NCBI RefSeq assembly: GCF_019464495.1
Contig: NZ_CP080492.1
Location: 2,728,001-2,792,000 of the forward strand
Origin: Leucobacter luti
Lineage (GTDB): Bacteria; Actinomycetota; Actinomycetes; Actinomycetales; Microbacteriaceae
DNA: 64,000 nucleotides
Reading direction: 5' to 3'
The position numbers and the translations under genes are program-made. The notes beneath the pieces were generated by a model. That model was given only the letters and a program-made list of their open reading frames with translations. It did not search any database and had not been told where the DNA came from. Below, piece by piece: positions 32,659-41,947 of this stretch; position 1 is the first letter of the stretch, and each line of letters starts with the position of its first letter.

Positions 32659-33648
32659 GTGTTTCGCGTGCTTCCTGCAAATGTCGGTGCATCCGACAGC
32701 TCTGACCTGAGCGACCTGGTCCAGTTCGATCCGCTGAGTGCCTCCCCGCTCGCCTGGCTCGCTGTGGCCACCCTGGTCATGTACCTCATCGGTGCGATCA
32801 CGCTCTGGGTGCAGGGAAAACGCTGGGGGATCGGATCGACGCTGTCGTTCGTCGCTGGCTGCACGCTCTGGTTCGCCGCTACGGGGCTGAGCCTCAACGC
32901 GTACGCTGGCGAACTTGTCTCCGTGCTCTTGTTCCAGCACATTACGCTGATGGTCGCCGTGCCTCCGCTGCTCCTCATGGGCGCACCGGGCCGGCTCCTG
33001 CTGCGCGCTACGCCGCGGCAGGGGATCGGCCGTCCTGTACTGCGCGTGGCTCTCACTGGCCAGCGATCCCGGATCAGTTACGCGCTGCTCCACCCGGCGG
33101 TGGCGATTGTCGTTGCGGGCCTCGCGTTTCCAGCCCTGTACTTCACTGACGCGGTGAGCTGGATCCTGGCAGTGCCTGGCGGGCATCTGATCCTCCTCAC
33201 CTTGCTCTTCGTGTCGGGCGTCATCGCGGCTGCACCGCTGTGGTCGCTCGATCAATTGCCCCGCACGCCGTCCTACGTTGTGCGCCTCATCGACGTGGTG
33301 ATCGAGATCCAGATCCACGCGCTGTTTGGCCTCATTCTGCTGCGAGCCGGAGGCGCGTTGTTCAGCTGGTACTCAGATGAACCCGAAGAGTGGGGGATCA
33401 CTCGCGCACTCGACCAGGCCATCGGCGGTGGCCTGGTGTGGTCCTACGGCGAACTCCCGCTGCTCATCGTGCTGATCGTCACCCTATCCAAGTGGCGCAC
33501 GAGCGACCTTCGAGCTGCCCGGCATCGACAGCCTCAAGAAGACGCTGACCTCGATGAATACAACGCGTACCTTGCTGCCGTCGCTGCACGCGAGGGCCAG
33601 CCCCAGTTCCAATCCCAGCCCACCCCCGACAGGGAGACCCAGCCATGA
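32659..33648 (+). CDS. ctaG: CtaG-type cytochrome c oxidase assembly protein
   Basis: A 329-residue polytopic protein of the caa3_CtaG family, with about seven membrane helices and a hydrophilic C-terminal tail from about residue 280. Conserved features include LLFQHITLMVAVPPLLLMGAP, LYFTDAVSWIL and EIQIHALFGLIL, with His residues placed for metal binding. It is thought to assist copper insertion into the oxidase. It starts at the GTG at 32659 (GAGAGAAAG upstream) and overlaps the DsbA-like gene by 4 bases, so copper insertion and thiol chemistry are coupled. Confidence 0.9.
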   Translation: MFRVLPANVGASDSSDLSDLVQFDPLSASPLAWLAVATLVMYLIGAITLWVQGKRWGIGSTLSFVAGCTLWFAATGLSLNAYAGELVSVLLFQHITLMVAVPPLLLMGAPGRLLLRATPRQGIGRPVLRVALTGQRSRISYALLHPAVAIVVAGLAFPALYFTDAVSWILAVPGGHLILLTLLFVSGVIAAAPLWSLDQLPRTPSYVVRLIDVVIEIQIHALFGLILLRAGGALFSWYSDEPEEWGITRALDQAIGGGLVWSYGELPLLIVLIVTLSKWRTSDLRAARHRQPQEDADLDEYNAYLAAVAAREGQPQFQSQPTPDRETQP

Positions 33649-34373
33649 CCCATGATCCAGCCACTCGTCCCACTGCAACGCCAGAGCCTCGCAAGCGCCT
33701 CAGTACTTCGGCGAAGGCAGCCGTGATCACGATCCCGGCTGTGCTTGCACTGTTCCTCGTGCTGATTCTCGGGGCCGTGATCAGCCAGTCGAACTCGGAA
33801 CCGAAGGCCCTTGGCGCGGGCGGACCCGCTGCACGCGTGCCGATGGTGACGGACGACTCGCACGTTCTTGACGACGCAGGACCTGATGCTCCGACGCTGG
33901 TTGAATTCCTCGACTTCGAGTGTGAGGCCTGCGGGGCACTGTATCCGGTCGTTGAGGGCATTCGGGACGACTATCAAGGCCGGGTCAACGTTGTGGTTCG
34001 CTACTTCCCGATCCCGGGGCACCTCAACTCTATGAACGCGGCCATCGCAGTCGAGGCCGCGGCACAGCAGGGCGAGTTCGAGGGCATGTACCGCCAGATG
34101 TTTGCGACGCAGACCGAGTGGGGAGAGCGGCAGGAGTCTGAGGCACCACGATTCCGTGGCTTCGCTGAAGAACTCGGGCTCGACATGGATCGCTTCGATG
34201 CTGCGGTCGCGGATCCGGCGACACAAGAACGGGTCGAGGCCGACTTCGCCGCCGGACAGGCCCTCGGAGTGCAAGGCACTCCGACCTTCTTCGTCGACGG
34301 CGAGCCGCTCGATCCCACACAGCTGTCAGACATCACCGATGCACTCGACCGGGCAATCGCGGCGCGGCAGTAG
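33645..34373 (+). CDS. DsbA-like membrane-anchored thioredoxin
   Basis: A 242-residue thioredoxin-fold protein. One N-terminal helix (AAVITIPAVLALFLVLILGAVI) anchors it outside. The active site is FECEACGALYP (CxxC), the domain contains the helical insertion of the DsbA family, and GVQGTPTFFVDGEPL has the cis-Pro. It oxidises or reduces exported thiols, perhaps those of CtaG, the oxidase or copper proteins. It overlaps ctaG (ATGA) and ends the envelope operon; photolyase begins 45 bases later. Confidence 0.9.
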   Translation: MTHDPATRPTATPEPRKRLSTSAKAAVITIPAVLALFLVLILGAVISQSNSEPKALGAGGPAARVPMVTDDSHVLDDAGPDAPTLVEFLDFECEACGALYPVVEGIRDDYQGRVNVVVRYFPIPGHLNSMNAAIAVEAAAQQGEFEGMYRQMFATQTEWGERQESEAPRFRGFAEELGLDMDRFDAAVADPATQERVEADFAAGQALGVQGTPTFFVDGEPLDPTQLSDITDALDRAIAARQ

Positions 34374-34418
34374 CGAGCACACCAGGAGTTCGGAACCGAC
34401 TGCATACACTAGAGCACC

Positions 34419-35795
34419 ATGACCACTCTCGTCTGGTTCCGCGATGACCTCCGGCTTGAGGACCACCCGGCGCTCGCCGCCGGGGCAGCCGATTCCGATG
34501 GAATCGTTGCGCTCTATGTGCTTGATGAAGTGTCCCCCGGTTCGCGGCCGCTTGGGGGAGCCGCCAAATGGTGGTTGCACGGCTCGTTGGCCAAGCTGGG
34601 AGATGCCTTGGCAGAGCGTGGTGTTCCGCTGATTCTGCGCCGGGGCGCGGCGCGCACCGTCGTGCGCGAGGTGGCTGCAGAGTCAGGGGCGAATCGGGTG
34701 CTGTGGAACCGGCGCTACAGTGCCGAACGGGCCACAGACGCCGCGTTAAAAGCTGAACTCCGCGAGGCCGGGATCGCCGCCCACTCCGCACTCGGCAACG
34801 TGTTGTTTGAGCCTGGGACGATTCTGAACGGACAGTCTGAGCCGTACCGGGTGTACTCGGCGTTTTGGAGAGCCTGTCTCCACGCCGCTGCTCCGGAGGC
34901 TCCGCTCCAGGCGCCGAAGGCAGTGCGCGCTGCCCCGCGCCAACCGGCGAGCGACGATCTCAGCAGCTGGGCGCTGCGGCCCGCATCGCCTGACTGGGCG
35001 ACGGGGCTCGCAGAGCGGTGGGAACCGGGTGAGGCCGCAGCGATTGCCCAACTCGAACGGTTCCTTGGAGAGCGCGCAGCCGACTACGCACCGGGGCGCG
35101 ATTTTCCTGCCAGTGAGACGGGATCGGAGCTTTCGCCGTACCTGCGCTGGGGCGAGCTCAGCCCGCGCACTGTGTGGCACCGCGCGCTCGCGGCGGGGAG
35201 CGACACTGGGATGTTCTTATCCGAGCTGGGGTGGCGTGAATTCGCGTGGCACACTCTCTTCCGTGCCCCGGATCTGCACACGCGTGGCTTGAACCGGCAA
35301 TTTGACGCGTTCCCCTGGCGAGATTCTCCGGGCGAGGCGCTCACTGCTTGGCAGCTGGGCCGCACTGGCTTCCCACTCGTTGACGCGGGAATGCGCGAGC
35401 TCTGGGAAACCGGATTCATGCACAATCGTGTGCGAATGGTCACTGCCTCATTCCTCACGAAGAACCTGCTCATCGATTGGCGGGTCGGTGAGGCATGGTT
35501 CTGGGACACACTCGTCGATGCGGACGCCGCGAGCAACCCGTTCAACTGGCAGTGGGTGGCCGGGTGCGGCGCGGACGCTGCTCCGTATTTCAGGATATTC
35601 AACCCGCTCACGCAGCAGCAGAAGTTCGACCGAGGCGGCGAATACACCGACCACTGGGCCCCGGACAGTCTGCTCACCCCTGCGATTGTTGATCTGCGGG
35701 CGAGCCGGGTCGCCGCGCTGGCAGCGTACGATGCTGCGCGCGGATCGACACCTGGTACCGGGGTCTCCGCGGGCGAGCCCATCGAGCCCGGTTAG
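34419..35795 (+). CDS. phrB: Deoxyribodipyrimidine photo-lyase
   Basis: A 458-residue class I CPD photolyase. The N-terminal photoantenna domain begins TTLVWFRDDLRLEDHPALAAG, and the C-terminal FAD domain carries LGWREFAWHTLFRAPDL, MHNRVRMVTASFLTKNLLIDWR and NPFNWQWVAGCGADAAPYFR. It repairs cyclobutane dimers with blue light. Its stop overlaps that of the convergent alkylation-repair gene by 4 bases. Full length with all key motifs. Confidence 0.95.
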   Translation: MTTLVWFRDDLRLEDHPALAAGAADSDGIVALYVLDEVSPGSRPLGGAAKWWLHGSLAKLGDALAERGVPLILRRGAARTVVREVAAESGANRVLWNRRYSAERATDAALKAELREAGIAAHSALGNVLFEPGTILNGQSEPYRVYSAFWRACLHAAAPEAPLQAPKAVRAAPRQPASDDLSSWALRPASPDWATGLAERWEPGEAAAIAQLERFLGERAADYAPGRDFPASETGSELSPYLRWGELSPRTVWHRALAAGSDTGMFLSELGWREFAWHTLFRAPDLHTRGLNRQFDAFPWRDSPGEALTAWQLGRTGFPLVDAGMRELWETGFMHNRVRMVTASFLTKNLLIDWRVGEAWFWDTLVDADAASNPFNWQWVAGCGADAAPYFRIFNPLTQQQKFDRGGEYTDHWAPDSLLTPAIVDLRASRVAALAAYDAARGSTPGTGVSAGEPIEPG

Positions 35796-36610
35796 CTCAG
35801 TGATCGGAGCCCGCGCGCCACGATCCGGGTTGTTTCGGGTGAGGGGCTTTCCGCGAGCCAGCGCTTGCCCAGCGCGTGCGCCCAGTCTGGTCGTGTCCGA
35901 GCAGCATCGTTGATCCAGTTCGCTACTGAGTCCTGGACGTAGCGCTCAGGGTCGCTGCGCAGCGGTTCGAGGAGTGCTTCGCCCAGTTCAGGCTCGGACT
36001 TGAGCGCGCCGATGTGTGCAGCCCACACTCCACGCGGCCGGAGCGCCTCGCTCGCGAAGCGTCGCAGGTACGGCGAAGCCTCGGCAGTCCAGGGTGTGAG
36101 GCAACCGATCACGGTGTGCAGGTGGGTGATGAGGGCGGGCCTGATCCCCATCCACGCCCACTCGCGCACGGTAAAGCAGGCATCGTCCGCGAGCGGTCGG
36201 ATCCGTGTGAGGAGCCGTGCCATTCTGGCTGCGGGGTCGAGATCCAGCGCCGCATCGCGCTCTGGCACCCGCTCGTCTGCCGCGCCGATGGCAAAGCACA
36301 CCCACCCACGCGCCGTGTCTGATGGGTGGCTGCGCAGTGTTGCAAGCTGGCCCGGCTCGAGAAACGTGGTGAGTGCGTGCCCGATGGCGGTCATACGCTT
36401 GAGGATGCCGAGCTCATGTGCGGCGTCCACCGCGGCAGTGAGCTCTCGGCTCGCGTCTGGGATGACCGCTGCGAGGAGACGCCGGTGGTCGACCGCAAGC
36501 GCCTCAGTGAGGGTGCGCGCCTGCGCCGTTCCGGAGTTCAATGCGGCGAGGTGCTCCGGGGTGATGTCGCGGGTGCGACTGGCACCCCTTCCCTTAGTGT
36601 GCTGAGGCAC
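35792..36610 (-). CDS. AlkD-like DNA alkylation repair protein
   Basis: A 272-residue HEAT-repeat protein of the DNA alkylation repair family: SHPSDTARGWVCFAIG, FTVREWAWMGIRPALI and PYLRRFASEALRPRGVWAAHIG followed by YVQDSVANWINDAAR. Relatives such as AlkD excise N3/N7-alkyl purines without base flipping. I start at the GTG at 36610, which lies inside the end of the MarR gene; the longer open frame is antisense-like. Placed tail-to-tail with photolyase and downstream of marR, it may be co-transcribed with the latter. Confidence 0.8.
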   Translation of the reverse strand: MPQHTKGRGASRTRDITPEHLAALNSGTAQARTLTEALAVDHRRLLAAVIPDASRELTAAVDAAHELGILKRMTAIGHALTTFLEPGQLATLRSHPSDTARGWVCFAIGAADERVPERDAALDLDPAARMARLLTRIRPLADDACFTVREWAWMGIRPALITHLHTVIGCLTPWTAEASPYLRRFASEALRPRGVWAAHIGALKSEPELGEALLEPLRSDPERYVQDSVANWINDAARTRPDWAHALGKRWLAESPSPETTRIVARGLRSLS

Positions 36611-37130
36611 TGGCGCTGGCACTGGCAGTGCTCGTGGTGAGGTTGCGCTGCAGGGTGCTGAGCGCGGTGAGCGCTGTGCTCGCCGTCGTTGCGTCGAGTC
36701 CGCGGGTGAGTTGTCCGAGCCACTCGCCGTAGACAGGGCGCAGCGCATCGATCGCCGCCCGGCCGGCATCGGTGATCGACACCGCAAGAGAGCGGCGGTC
36801 GCTCGCGTGTGCGTTGCGGGCCGCGAAGCCTTGCCGCACGAGTCCGTCGATGAGCCCGGTCACGGCAGCGCGTGAAACGTCGAGCTGCTCCGCGATCGTG
36901 GCTGGTGTGCTGCCAGGGGAGCCCGGTTCCGCGCCCTGTGAGACTGCGAGCAGTACCGCGAAGCGGGCCTCTGTGAGGTCGAATTCTGCGAGCCGAGCAG
37001 TGCAGTCACGGTCGATCATGGTGGCGGTGCGCAGCACCGCCATGACGAGGTGCGCGTGCTCGGTGTGGAGGCCCGTGTGCTCAAGCAGGAGCTCGTGTTT
37101 TGTAGCAAAGAGCGAGTTCATAACCACCAT
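36594..37130 (-). CDS. MarR family transcriptional regulator
   Basis: A 178-residue winged-helix regulator: LTEARFAVLLAVSQG, TPATIAEQLDVSRAAVTGLIDGLVRQGF and SDRRSLAVSITDAGRAAIDAL. The C-terminus is a low-complexity (Ser-Ala)n-His tail encoded by repeated GGCACT-type hexamers that overlap the start of the alkylation-repair gene. The ATG at 37130 or the one at 37121 is the start; neither has a good ribosome site. A palindrome TTAATTAATTAA (37143-37154) directly upstream is a likely autoregulatory site. Confidence 0.87.
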   Translation of the reverse strand: MVVMNSLFATKHELLLEHTGLHTEHAHLVMAVLRTATMIDRDCTARLAEFDLTEARFAVLLAVSQGAEPGSPGSTPATIAEQLDVSRAAVTGLIDGLVRQGFAARNAHASDRRSLAVSITDAGRAAIDALRPVYGEWLGQLTRGLDATTASTALTALSTLQRNLTTSTASASASASAH

Positions 37131-37142
37131 ACTATCAAGAGG

Positions 37143-37154
37143 TTAATTAATTAA
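37143..37154. promoter_or_regulatory. AT-rich palindrome upstream of marR
   Basis: TTAATTAATTAA, strikingly AT-rich in this GC-rich DNA, lies 13 bases before the marR ATG. It could serve as the -10 region and/or a MarR operator. Confidence 0.45.
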
Positions 37155-37221
37155 TGAAGATGTCTGATCTGACGAGTCATTCTGGCGCAAACGCGCCCGT
37201 GCTCACCGGGGGAACAGTCGC

Positions 37222-37923
37222 TCAGAATCGCTCGTCTCGGAGCGCGGGGAGCACCACCTCGCGGACAAACGACGCGGACGAGAGCCCGAGTACCGTCCGC
37301 ACTACTGCGACGACGTCATGCACGGGGATGAGGGAGCCGCCCTCTCGTGCTGCCGCGATATCACGGTCGACGTCGAGCGAATCCTCCGTGTTGAGAGAGC
37401 CGAGTTGGAGCGTGGTGACGGCGAGCTGCTGGGCCCGGTAGCCTTCGCGGAGCGCTTCGGCAATGCCATTGAGGGCGGTCTTGGACGCGCCAAACGCGAC
37501 TTCGGGGCGGCCGTTGCCTGGCAGCGCAGAAGTGGATCCGGTGAGAATAACCCGCGGGCGCTTGCTCGCGAGCAAGCGAGGCATGAGGCGCTGCAATAGC
37601 AGAAGCGGTCCGGTCACGTTCGTCGCAATCAGATCGACGGTCACCGTGTCCTCCTGCGAGGTGAACTCGTACTCGGGGGTGAATGCGGAGGGTTCCCACA
37701 CGCCGAGGTTGTAAATCACCGCGTCGAGTTCGGCCGGTGCCGCGGCAGATACGGTGTCTGCCGCGAGTGCCGGGTCACGGAAGTCTGCGGCGATCCAGTG
37801 CGTGAGATCGCCGCCGTGCGGGACTGAACGGGCCACACCAAACACTTCGTGACCGTCACGCTGAAGGCCGTCGAAGAGGGCGCGACCGAGCCCGGAACTG
37901 GCGCCGACAATGAGTGCTCGCAT
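37222..37923 (-). CDS. Short-chain dehydrogenase-like protein with altered active site
   Basis: A 233-residue SDR fold: MRALIVGASSGLGRALFDGL cofactor motif, VIYNLG in place of NNAG, active-site region ILTGSTSALPG. The usual YxxxK reads FGASK, so the catalytic Tyr is Phe. It may be a binding or regulatory SDR, or use another acid. I start at the ATG at 37923; the open frame extends further in an Arg/Ser-rich artefact. It stands alone between marR and the two-component genes. Confidence 0.82.
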   Translation of the reverse strand: MRALIVGASSGLGRALFDGLQRDGHEVFGVARSVPHGGDLTHWIAADFRDPALAADTVSAAAPAELDAVIYNLGVWEPSAFTPEYEFTSQEDTVTVDLIATNVTGPLLLLQRLMPRLLASKRPRVILTGSTSALPGNGRPEVAFGASKTALNGIAEALREGYRAQQLAVTTLQLGSLNTEDSLDVDRDIAAAREGGSLIPVHDVVAVVRTVLGLSSASFVREVVLPALRDERF

Positions 37924-37981
37924 GCTCCGAAGTATCCCACGGAGGAACTGATGGGGTACCGAGACTGCGAGCGCCGCGCGG

Positions 37982-38659
37982 CTACCGGGCGAGACCTCGT
38001 GTGTACGCCAGGATGACGAGCTGCACTCGGTCGCGTGCCCCGAGTTTCGCAAGAATGTGGTTGATGTGGGATTTGATCGTGGGGAGCGAAAGCGTGAACT
38101 CCGCGCTGAGCTCCGCATTGGAGAGTCCTCGGGCGATCCCCATGAACACGTCGAGCTCGCGCGGCGAGAGGAGCGCGAGTGGATCCGGAGCCTCGGAGGC
38201 CTGCCCGGGCGAGCGGCTCGTGCCGCGTTGTGTTGGGGCCGAAGCGAAGGCCTCGATGAGGCGTCTGGTGGCGCGCGGCGCGAGAACTGATTCGCCGGCT
38301 GCGACGAGACGGATCGCCCCGGTGAGTTCTTCGGGCGTCGCACGTTTGGTGAGGAAACCGCTCGCGCCGGCCGTCAGGCTCCCGAAGGCGTACGCGTCGA
38401 GATCAAACGTGGTCAACACGAGCACCCGGGTGTCGGGTGTTCCCGAGACGATCTGTCTGGTCGCCTCGATCCCGCCGATTCCTGGCATTCGAACGTCCAT
38501 GAGCACCACATCTGGGAGGAGTCGGCGTGCCTGCCGCACGGCATCTTCTCCGGTGGCAGCTTCACCCGCCACAGTGAGGTCGGGGGTCGAATCGATGAGC
38601 AGGGCATTGCCCTGCCTGATGAGGGCGTGGTCGTCAACGAGGAGGACGCTGATGCTCAT
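37982..38659 (-). CDS. NarL/LuxR-type response regulator
   Basis: A 225-residue response regulator. The receiver has VLLVDDHALIRQG, phospho-Asp in DVVLMDVRMPG, Thr in VLTTFD and Lys in FLTKRATPEE. A Ser/Pro-rich linker leads to a LuxR HTH (LSPRELDVFMGIARGLSNAELSAEF and LPTIKSHINHILAKLGARDR). The ATG at 38659 overlaps the stop of the kinase gene (ATGA). The target genes are not evident. Confidence 0.93.
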   Translation of the reverse strand: MSISVLLVDDHALIRQGNALLIDSTPDLTVAGEAATGEDAVRQARRLLPDVVLMDVRMPGIGGIEATRQIVSGTPDTRVLVLTTFDLDAYAFGSLTAGASGFLTKRATPEELTGAIRLVAAGESVLAPRATRRLIEAFASAPTQRGTSRSPGQASEAPDPLALLSPRELDVFMGIARGLSNAELSAEFTLSLPTIKSHINHILAKLGARDRVQLVILAYTRGLAR

Positions 38660-39936
38660 GCCGCGCCTCGGATCCGGGGGAGGCGTGCGCTCGTGCGCCA
38701 CCCGCTCGCAGTAGGGCCTGATTCAGCGGTGCCGCCGAGCGCCGCCGCGCGTTCGCGAATCCCGGTGATGCCATATCCGCGTGGGCTGGATGGTGCTGCC
38801 GTGGCGGGTATCAAGATGGCCCGATATCGAGGGTGCTCAGGGAATGCTCGGGGCGAGAGCCCGCGACCGTTGTCAGTCACGATGAGCGTCACGTCGTCGC
38901 TGGTGCCCTTCACGAGTACCGTGGCGCCGGTCGCGTCAGCGGCGTGGCGCAGGGTGTTGGTGAGTGCCTCCTGCACGATTCGGGATACGGCATGGCGCAT
39001 GCGCGGATCCTCCGCGGGAGTGTGGGCGGTGGCGAGGCGGGTGGGATCCGGGCCAATGACGCACAACTCGACCGGAAGACCAGCGGAGCGGAACCGAGCG
39101 GCGAGCTCCTGAAGCGTCGGGAGCGTCGCACCGGAGGTGTGCAGCGCATCGTCGAGCTTCCGGTCTGCGCCGCGGAGTACGCCCAGTACGCCGTGCATCC
39201 GCTCGAGCGAGTCTCTGCCCACCTGCGCTATCGACGCAACCGCCGCGCGTGCCCGATCCGGGTGTGTCTCCCAGGCTGCCGTGGCACCACCGGCCAGGCT
39301 AATGACGACAGTGAGGGAGTGCGCCACTTCATCGTGCATCTCGGCCGCGATGCGGGTGCGTTCGGCGAGTGCAGCGCGCTCGATTCGCTCGTTCACGACT
39401 TCTGCAAGCCAGACCTCGCGCTCACGGCGCTGCCGCACCCAGAATCCGAGGAGGAGCGCGCCGATCGTGAACGGATCGATTCCAAATGCCGGCACCGAGC
39501 GCTCGCCGGCGAGCGAGTTCGGGACTGTCGCCACGGCCGTGATGATGATCGCCATGACGTACCCGGACGCTGCCCAACCCAGACCGCGCTCGGCTGCAAG
39601 GGTGAACACCGCGAGTGCTGCGACCGGAAACACCGGCGATGGTGGCCAGGAACTCACGAGCGGGCTCAGGGTGCACAGGGTGGCGACGACGAGGAGGACT
39701 GTCAGGGGCGCTCGCTTGCGGAACACCAGTGCGAGGCAGACGAGTGGGAGGCTCAGCGCACCCCACCAGCTCAGTTCTGCTTGGCTCAGGAGCATGGTGA
39801 GCGCGAGCGGCGTGCATGCGAGCAGGGCTGGCCATACGGCGACATGCACCGGGTGAGCGCGGAGCCAGGAGCGGAACCGTCGCGGCCGCACCTGGAGGTC
39901 CTCGACTCGGAGTCGGAGATCGCCTGTCTCGGTCAC
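38656..39936 (-). CDS. Sensor histidine kinase (HisKA_3 type)
   Basis: A 426-residue NarX/DesK-like kinase. About five membrane helices occupy residues 30-170, so no large sensor domain is present. The dimerisation/phosphoacceptor segment is RTRIAAEMHDEVAHSLTVV (His of MHDEVAH), and the ATPase domain has QEALTNTLRHA (N box), DNGRGL and GYGITGIRERAAALGG. It phosphorylates the overlapping response regulator. The signal may be sensed in the membrane, as in DesK-like kinases. Confidence 0.93.
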   Translation of the reverse strand: MTETGDLRLRVEDLQVRPRRFRSWLRAHPVHVAVWPALLACTPLALTMLLSQAELSWWGALSLPLVCLALVFRKRAPLTVLLVVATLCTLSPLVSSWPPSPVFPVAALAVFTLAAERGLGWAASGYVMAIIITAVATVPNSLAGERSVPAFGIDPFTIGALLLGFWVRQRREREVWLAEVVNERIERAALAERTRIAAEMHDEVAHSLTVVISLAGGATAAWETHPDRARAAVASIAQVGRDSLERMHGVLGVLRGADRKLDDALHTSGATLPTLQELAARFRSAGLPVELCVIGPDPTRLATAHTPAEDPRMRHAVSRIVQEALTNTLRHAADATGATVLVKGTSDDVTLIVTDNGRGLSPRAFPEHPRYRAILIPATAAPSSPRGYGITGIRERAAALGGTAESGPTASGWRTSARLPRIRGAA

Positions 39937-40085
39937 TCAGTGTCCCTCTCTGTGCTGCGCAGCTGTGCGCTGCGAGGGACGCACTCGCTGCCCTACGTCA
40001 GCGGGGTCCCTGCGTCTGCGCTCCTCTGAGTCTGACGCTAGTGTGCCGGACGAGGCGGAGATACCACCCCTGGGTTGATATGGGA

Positions 40086-41012
40086 CTACGCTCCAGGAGC
40101 AGTGAGCGCGGCAGCAATCGCTGATTCAGCAGTGGGATGCGCGAACGCGAACCCTGACCGGGTGAGCACGTCTGGAGCGACGGACGCATCTGCGAGGAGG
40201 AGTGAGTCAGCTGCGTCGCGGCCCAGCACAGTGCGCAGCGCCCATGCTGGGGCAGGCACGATATATGGTCTGTGCAGACGCTGCGCGAGTTCGCGTCCAA
40301 TTGTGCGGGCGCTCGCCGGCGTCGGTCCGCTGAGGTTGACGGGGCCTGTCACGGCTGTGTCAGTGCCCGCACGGTCTATCAGGTGATGGATTGCGCGCAC
40401 CTCGTCCGTGAGGGAGATCCACGGCCAGATCTGGTCTCCTGAGCCGAGTGGCCCACTCACTCCGAGCTTCGTGAGAGCGATGAGCGGTTTCAACACTCCG
40501 GCGGGGTGCAGGAGCGACGCGGTGCGCAGCAGCGTCACCTGGGCAGCGGGTCCCGCCTCCCGTGCGGCACCCTCCCACTCCGCACAGAGCTCCGCCAGGA
40601 ATGTCGATCCGGGCGCCGACGCCTCGGTGAGGAGTTCACCAGGCCGGTCGCCATAGAAGCCAACGGCCGAAGCCGAGAGGAATGCCGGGGCATCGGCGCC
40701 CAGATCGCGGATCGCGTCGGCCAGCGTGCGGGTCGGTGCGATCCGCGACGCGACGAGTTCGGAACGGTACGTGCGGGTCCACGGAAGCCGTCCGATGCTC
40801 GCGCCGCCCAGGTTCACGACAGCCCGCGCGCCTTGGAGTACGCCGGGGTCTAACGGTGCAGCACCTGGCGCCCATTCCACTTCGTCCGCGGCCTGTGGTG
40901 CGCGCCGCACGAGCCGGGTGACTCTGAGACCGTCTGCTCGGAGTGCGGCTCCGAGCGCACTTCCGATCAACCCTGATGACCCAGCCACGACAACCTTTTC
41001 GGGTGTGCCCAT
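40086..41012 (-). CDS. TIGR01777 family NAD-dependent epimerase-like protein
   Basis: A 308-residue extended-SDR protein: VVVAGSSGLIGSALGAALRADG, VNLGGASIG, SASAVGFYGDRPGE and the C-terminal PYIVPAPAWALRTVLGRDA. This matches the YfcH/SulA-like family of nucleoside-diphosphate-sugar epimerase-related proteins of unknown substrate. The ATG at 41012 has GGAGG eight bases upstream and is preferred to more distal ATGs at 41030 and 41081. It is co-directional with the membrane protein upstream. Confidence 0.88.
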   Translation of the reverse strand: MGTPEKVVVAGSSGLIGSALGAALRADGLRVTRLVRRAPQAADEVEWAPGAAPLDPGVLQGARAVVNLGGASIGRLPWTRTYRSELVASRIAPTRTLADAIRDLGADAPAFLSASAVGFYGDRPGELLTEASAPGSTFLAELCAEWEGAAREAGPAAQVTLLRTASLLHPAGVLKPLIALTKLGVSGPLGSGDQIWPWISLTDEVRAIHHLIDRAGTDTAVTGPVNLSGPTPASARTIGRELAQRLHRPYIVPAPAWALRTVLGRDAADSLLLADASVAPDVLTRSGFAFAHPTAESAIAAALTAPGA

Positions 41013-41092
41013 GCGCACACCTCCCTCCATTGGTTGCGCCCAGGCTATACGGTGTGCATGGGTGAAGCTCGGGCGTTGCAATCTGGGCGGGA

Positions 41093-41764
41093 CTAGCGCC
41101 GGTGGGCCCGGCCTTTCCTGCCGGGAATTGACTCCTGCAGTCGCTCCTGAAGTTCAGCGGTGAGATCGGCGAAGTGCTGGTTACACGTCGCGATCTCCGT
41201 GTCGAGTGCGGCGTAGGTTGCGGCGCTCGGCGTGACCTCCACCTCGAGTGCACCATCCCGCACGCGATCCAGTTGCAGACCAATCCCTGCGACGTGCTGC
41301 AGGATGTCGGTGGTATCCGCGCTCGCCGCAAGGAACTCTACCCAGCGGCTCAGTGCGTCAGCCAGTGCGGCGCGCTCGGCCACAACAAGGTCCCGCAGTG
41401 CATGCAACTCCGCTGGCCAGGCCTCCTGGGGAAGCGTGGAATCAAGGCGCGGGATCGTACGCGCGACAATGATTCCTTTGGCGATCTCGCTCTCGTCATC
41501 GTCTGCCACGTCGTGCAGGATCTCAGTCAGCGCCAACCGAGTGACAGGCGCCCAGCGCCTCGCGTTGGAGCGGGCGACCATGCGATCGATGACGAGCACG
41601 GTCAGGAGAAATGAAACGAGACCTGCGGCTAAGCCGGAAAGGATCACGAGATCTTGCCACACCCCAGTTGCGATGTCGAGCCAGATGACCACGACGATGA
41701 GCACAATTGCGCCAATGATTCCGGCGATGTGCAGCGCGCGCTGCAGCGGCGACTCCCGAGTCAT
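41093..41764 (-). CDS. Two-helix membrane protein of unknown function
   Basis: A 223-residue protein with two N-terminal helices (IAGIIGAIVLIVVVIWLDI and LVILSGLAAGLVSFLLTVLVI) and a cytoplasmic helical domain rich in Ala, Glu and Asp to the C-terminus. I recognise no enzymatic motif. It has a good ribosome site (GAGGGAG). It is divergent from the copper ATPase gene across about 180 bases and may share its regulatory region. Confidence 0.75.
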   Translation of the reverse strand: MTRESPLQRALHIAGIIGAIVLIVVVIWLDIATGVWQDLVILSGLAAGLVSFLLTVLVIDRMVARSNARRWAPVTRLALTEILHDVADDDESEIAKGIIVARTIPRLDSTLPQEAWPAELHALRDLVVAERAALADALSRWVEFLAASADTTDILQHVAGIGLQLDRVRDGALEVEVTPSAATYAALDTEIATCNQHFADLTAELQERLQESIPGRKGRAHRR

Positions 41765-41884
41765 GTGCTCCCTCTGTGGATCCGTGGTGATGCTTCACAC
41801 CATAGCCGAGCGCTGGACTCCCGCGACGGCGCGGGAGAGACTGGCAGTGATCGGTCGCGGGGAAATTGAGACCCGAGATCAGGA

Positions 41885-41901
41885 ATACCCCCGCAGGGTA
41901 T
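41885..41901. promoter_or_regulatory. CsoR-type copper operator upstream of copB
   Basis: ATACCC (41885-41890), five bases CCGCA, then GGGTAT (41896-41901). A perfect inverted repeat of the kind bound by the copper sensor CsoR, 47 bases before the copB start. No csoR gene is in the window. Confidence 0.65.
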
Positions 41902-41947
41902 ACGGTTGTGGGTGTCGATGCTCCAAGCGGGCGGAGAGGGGATCACC

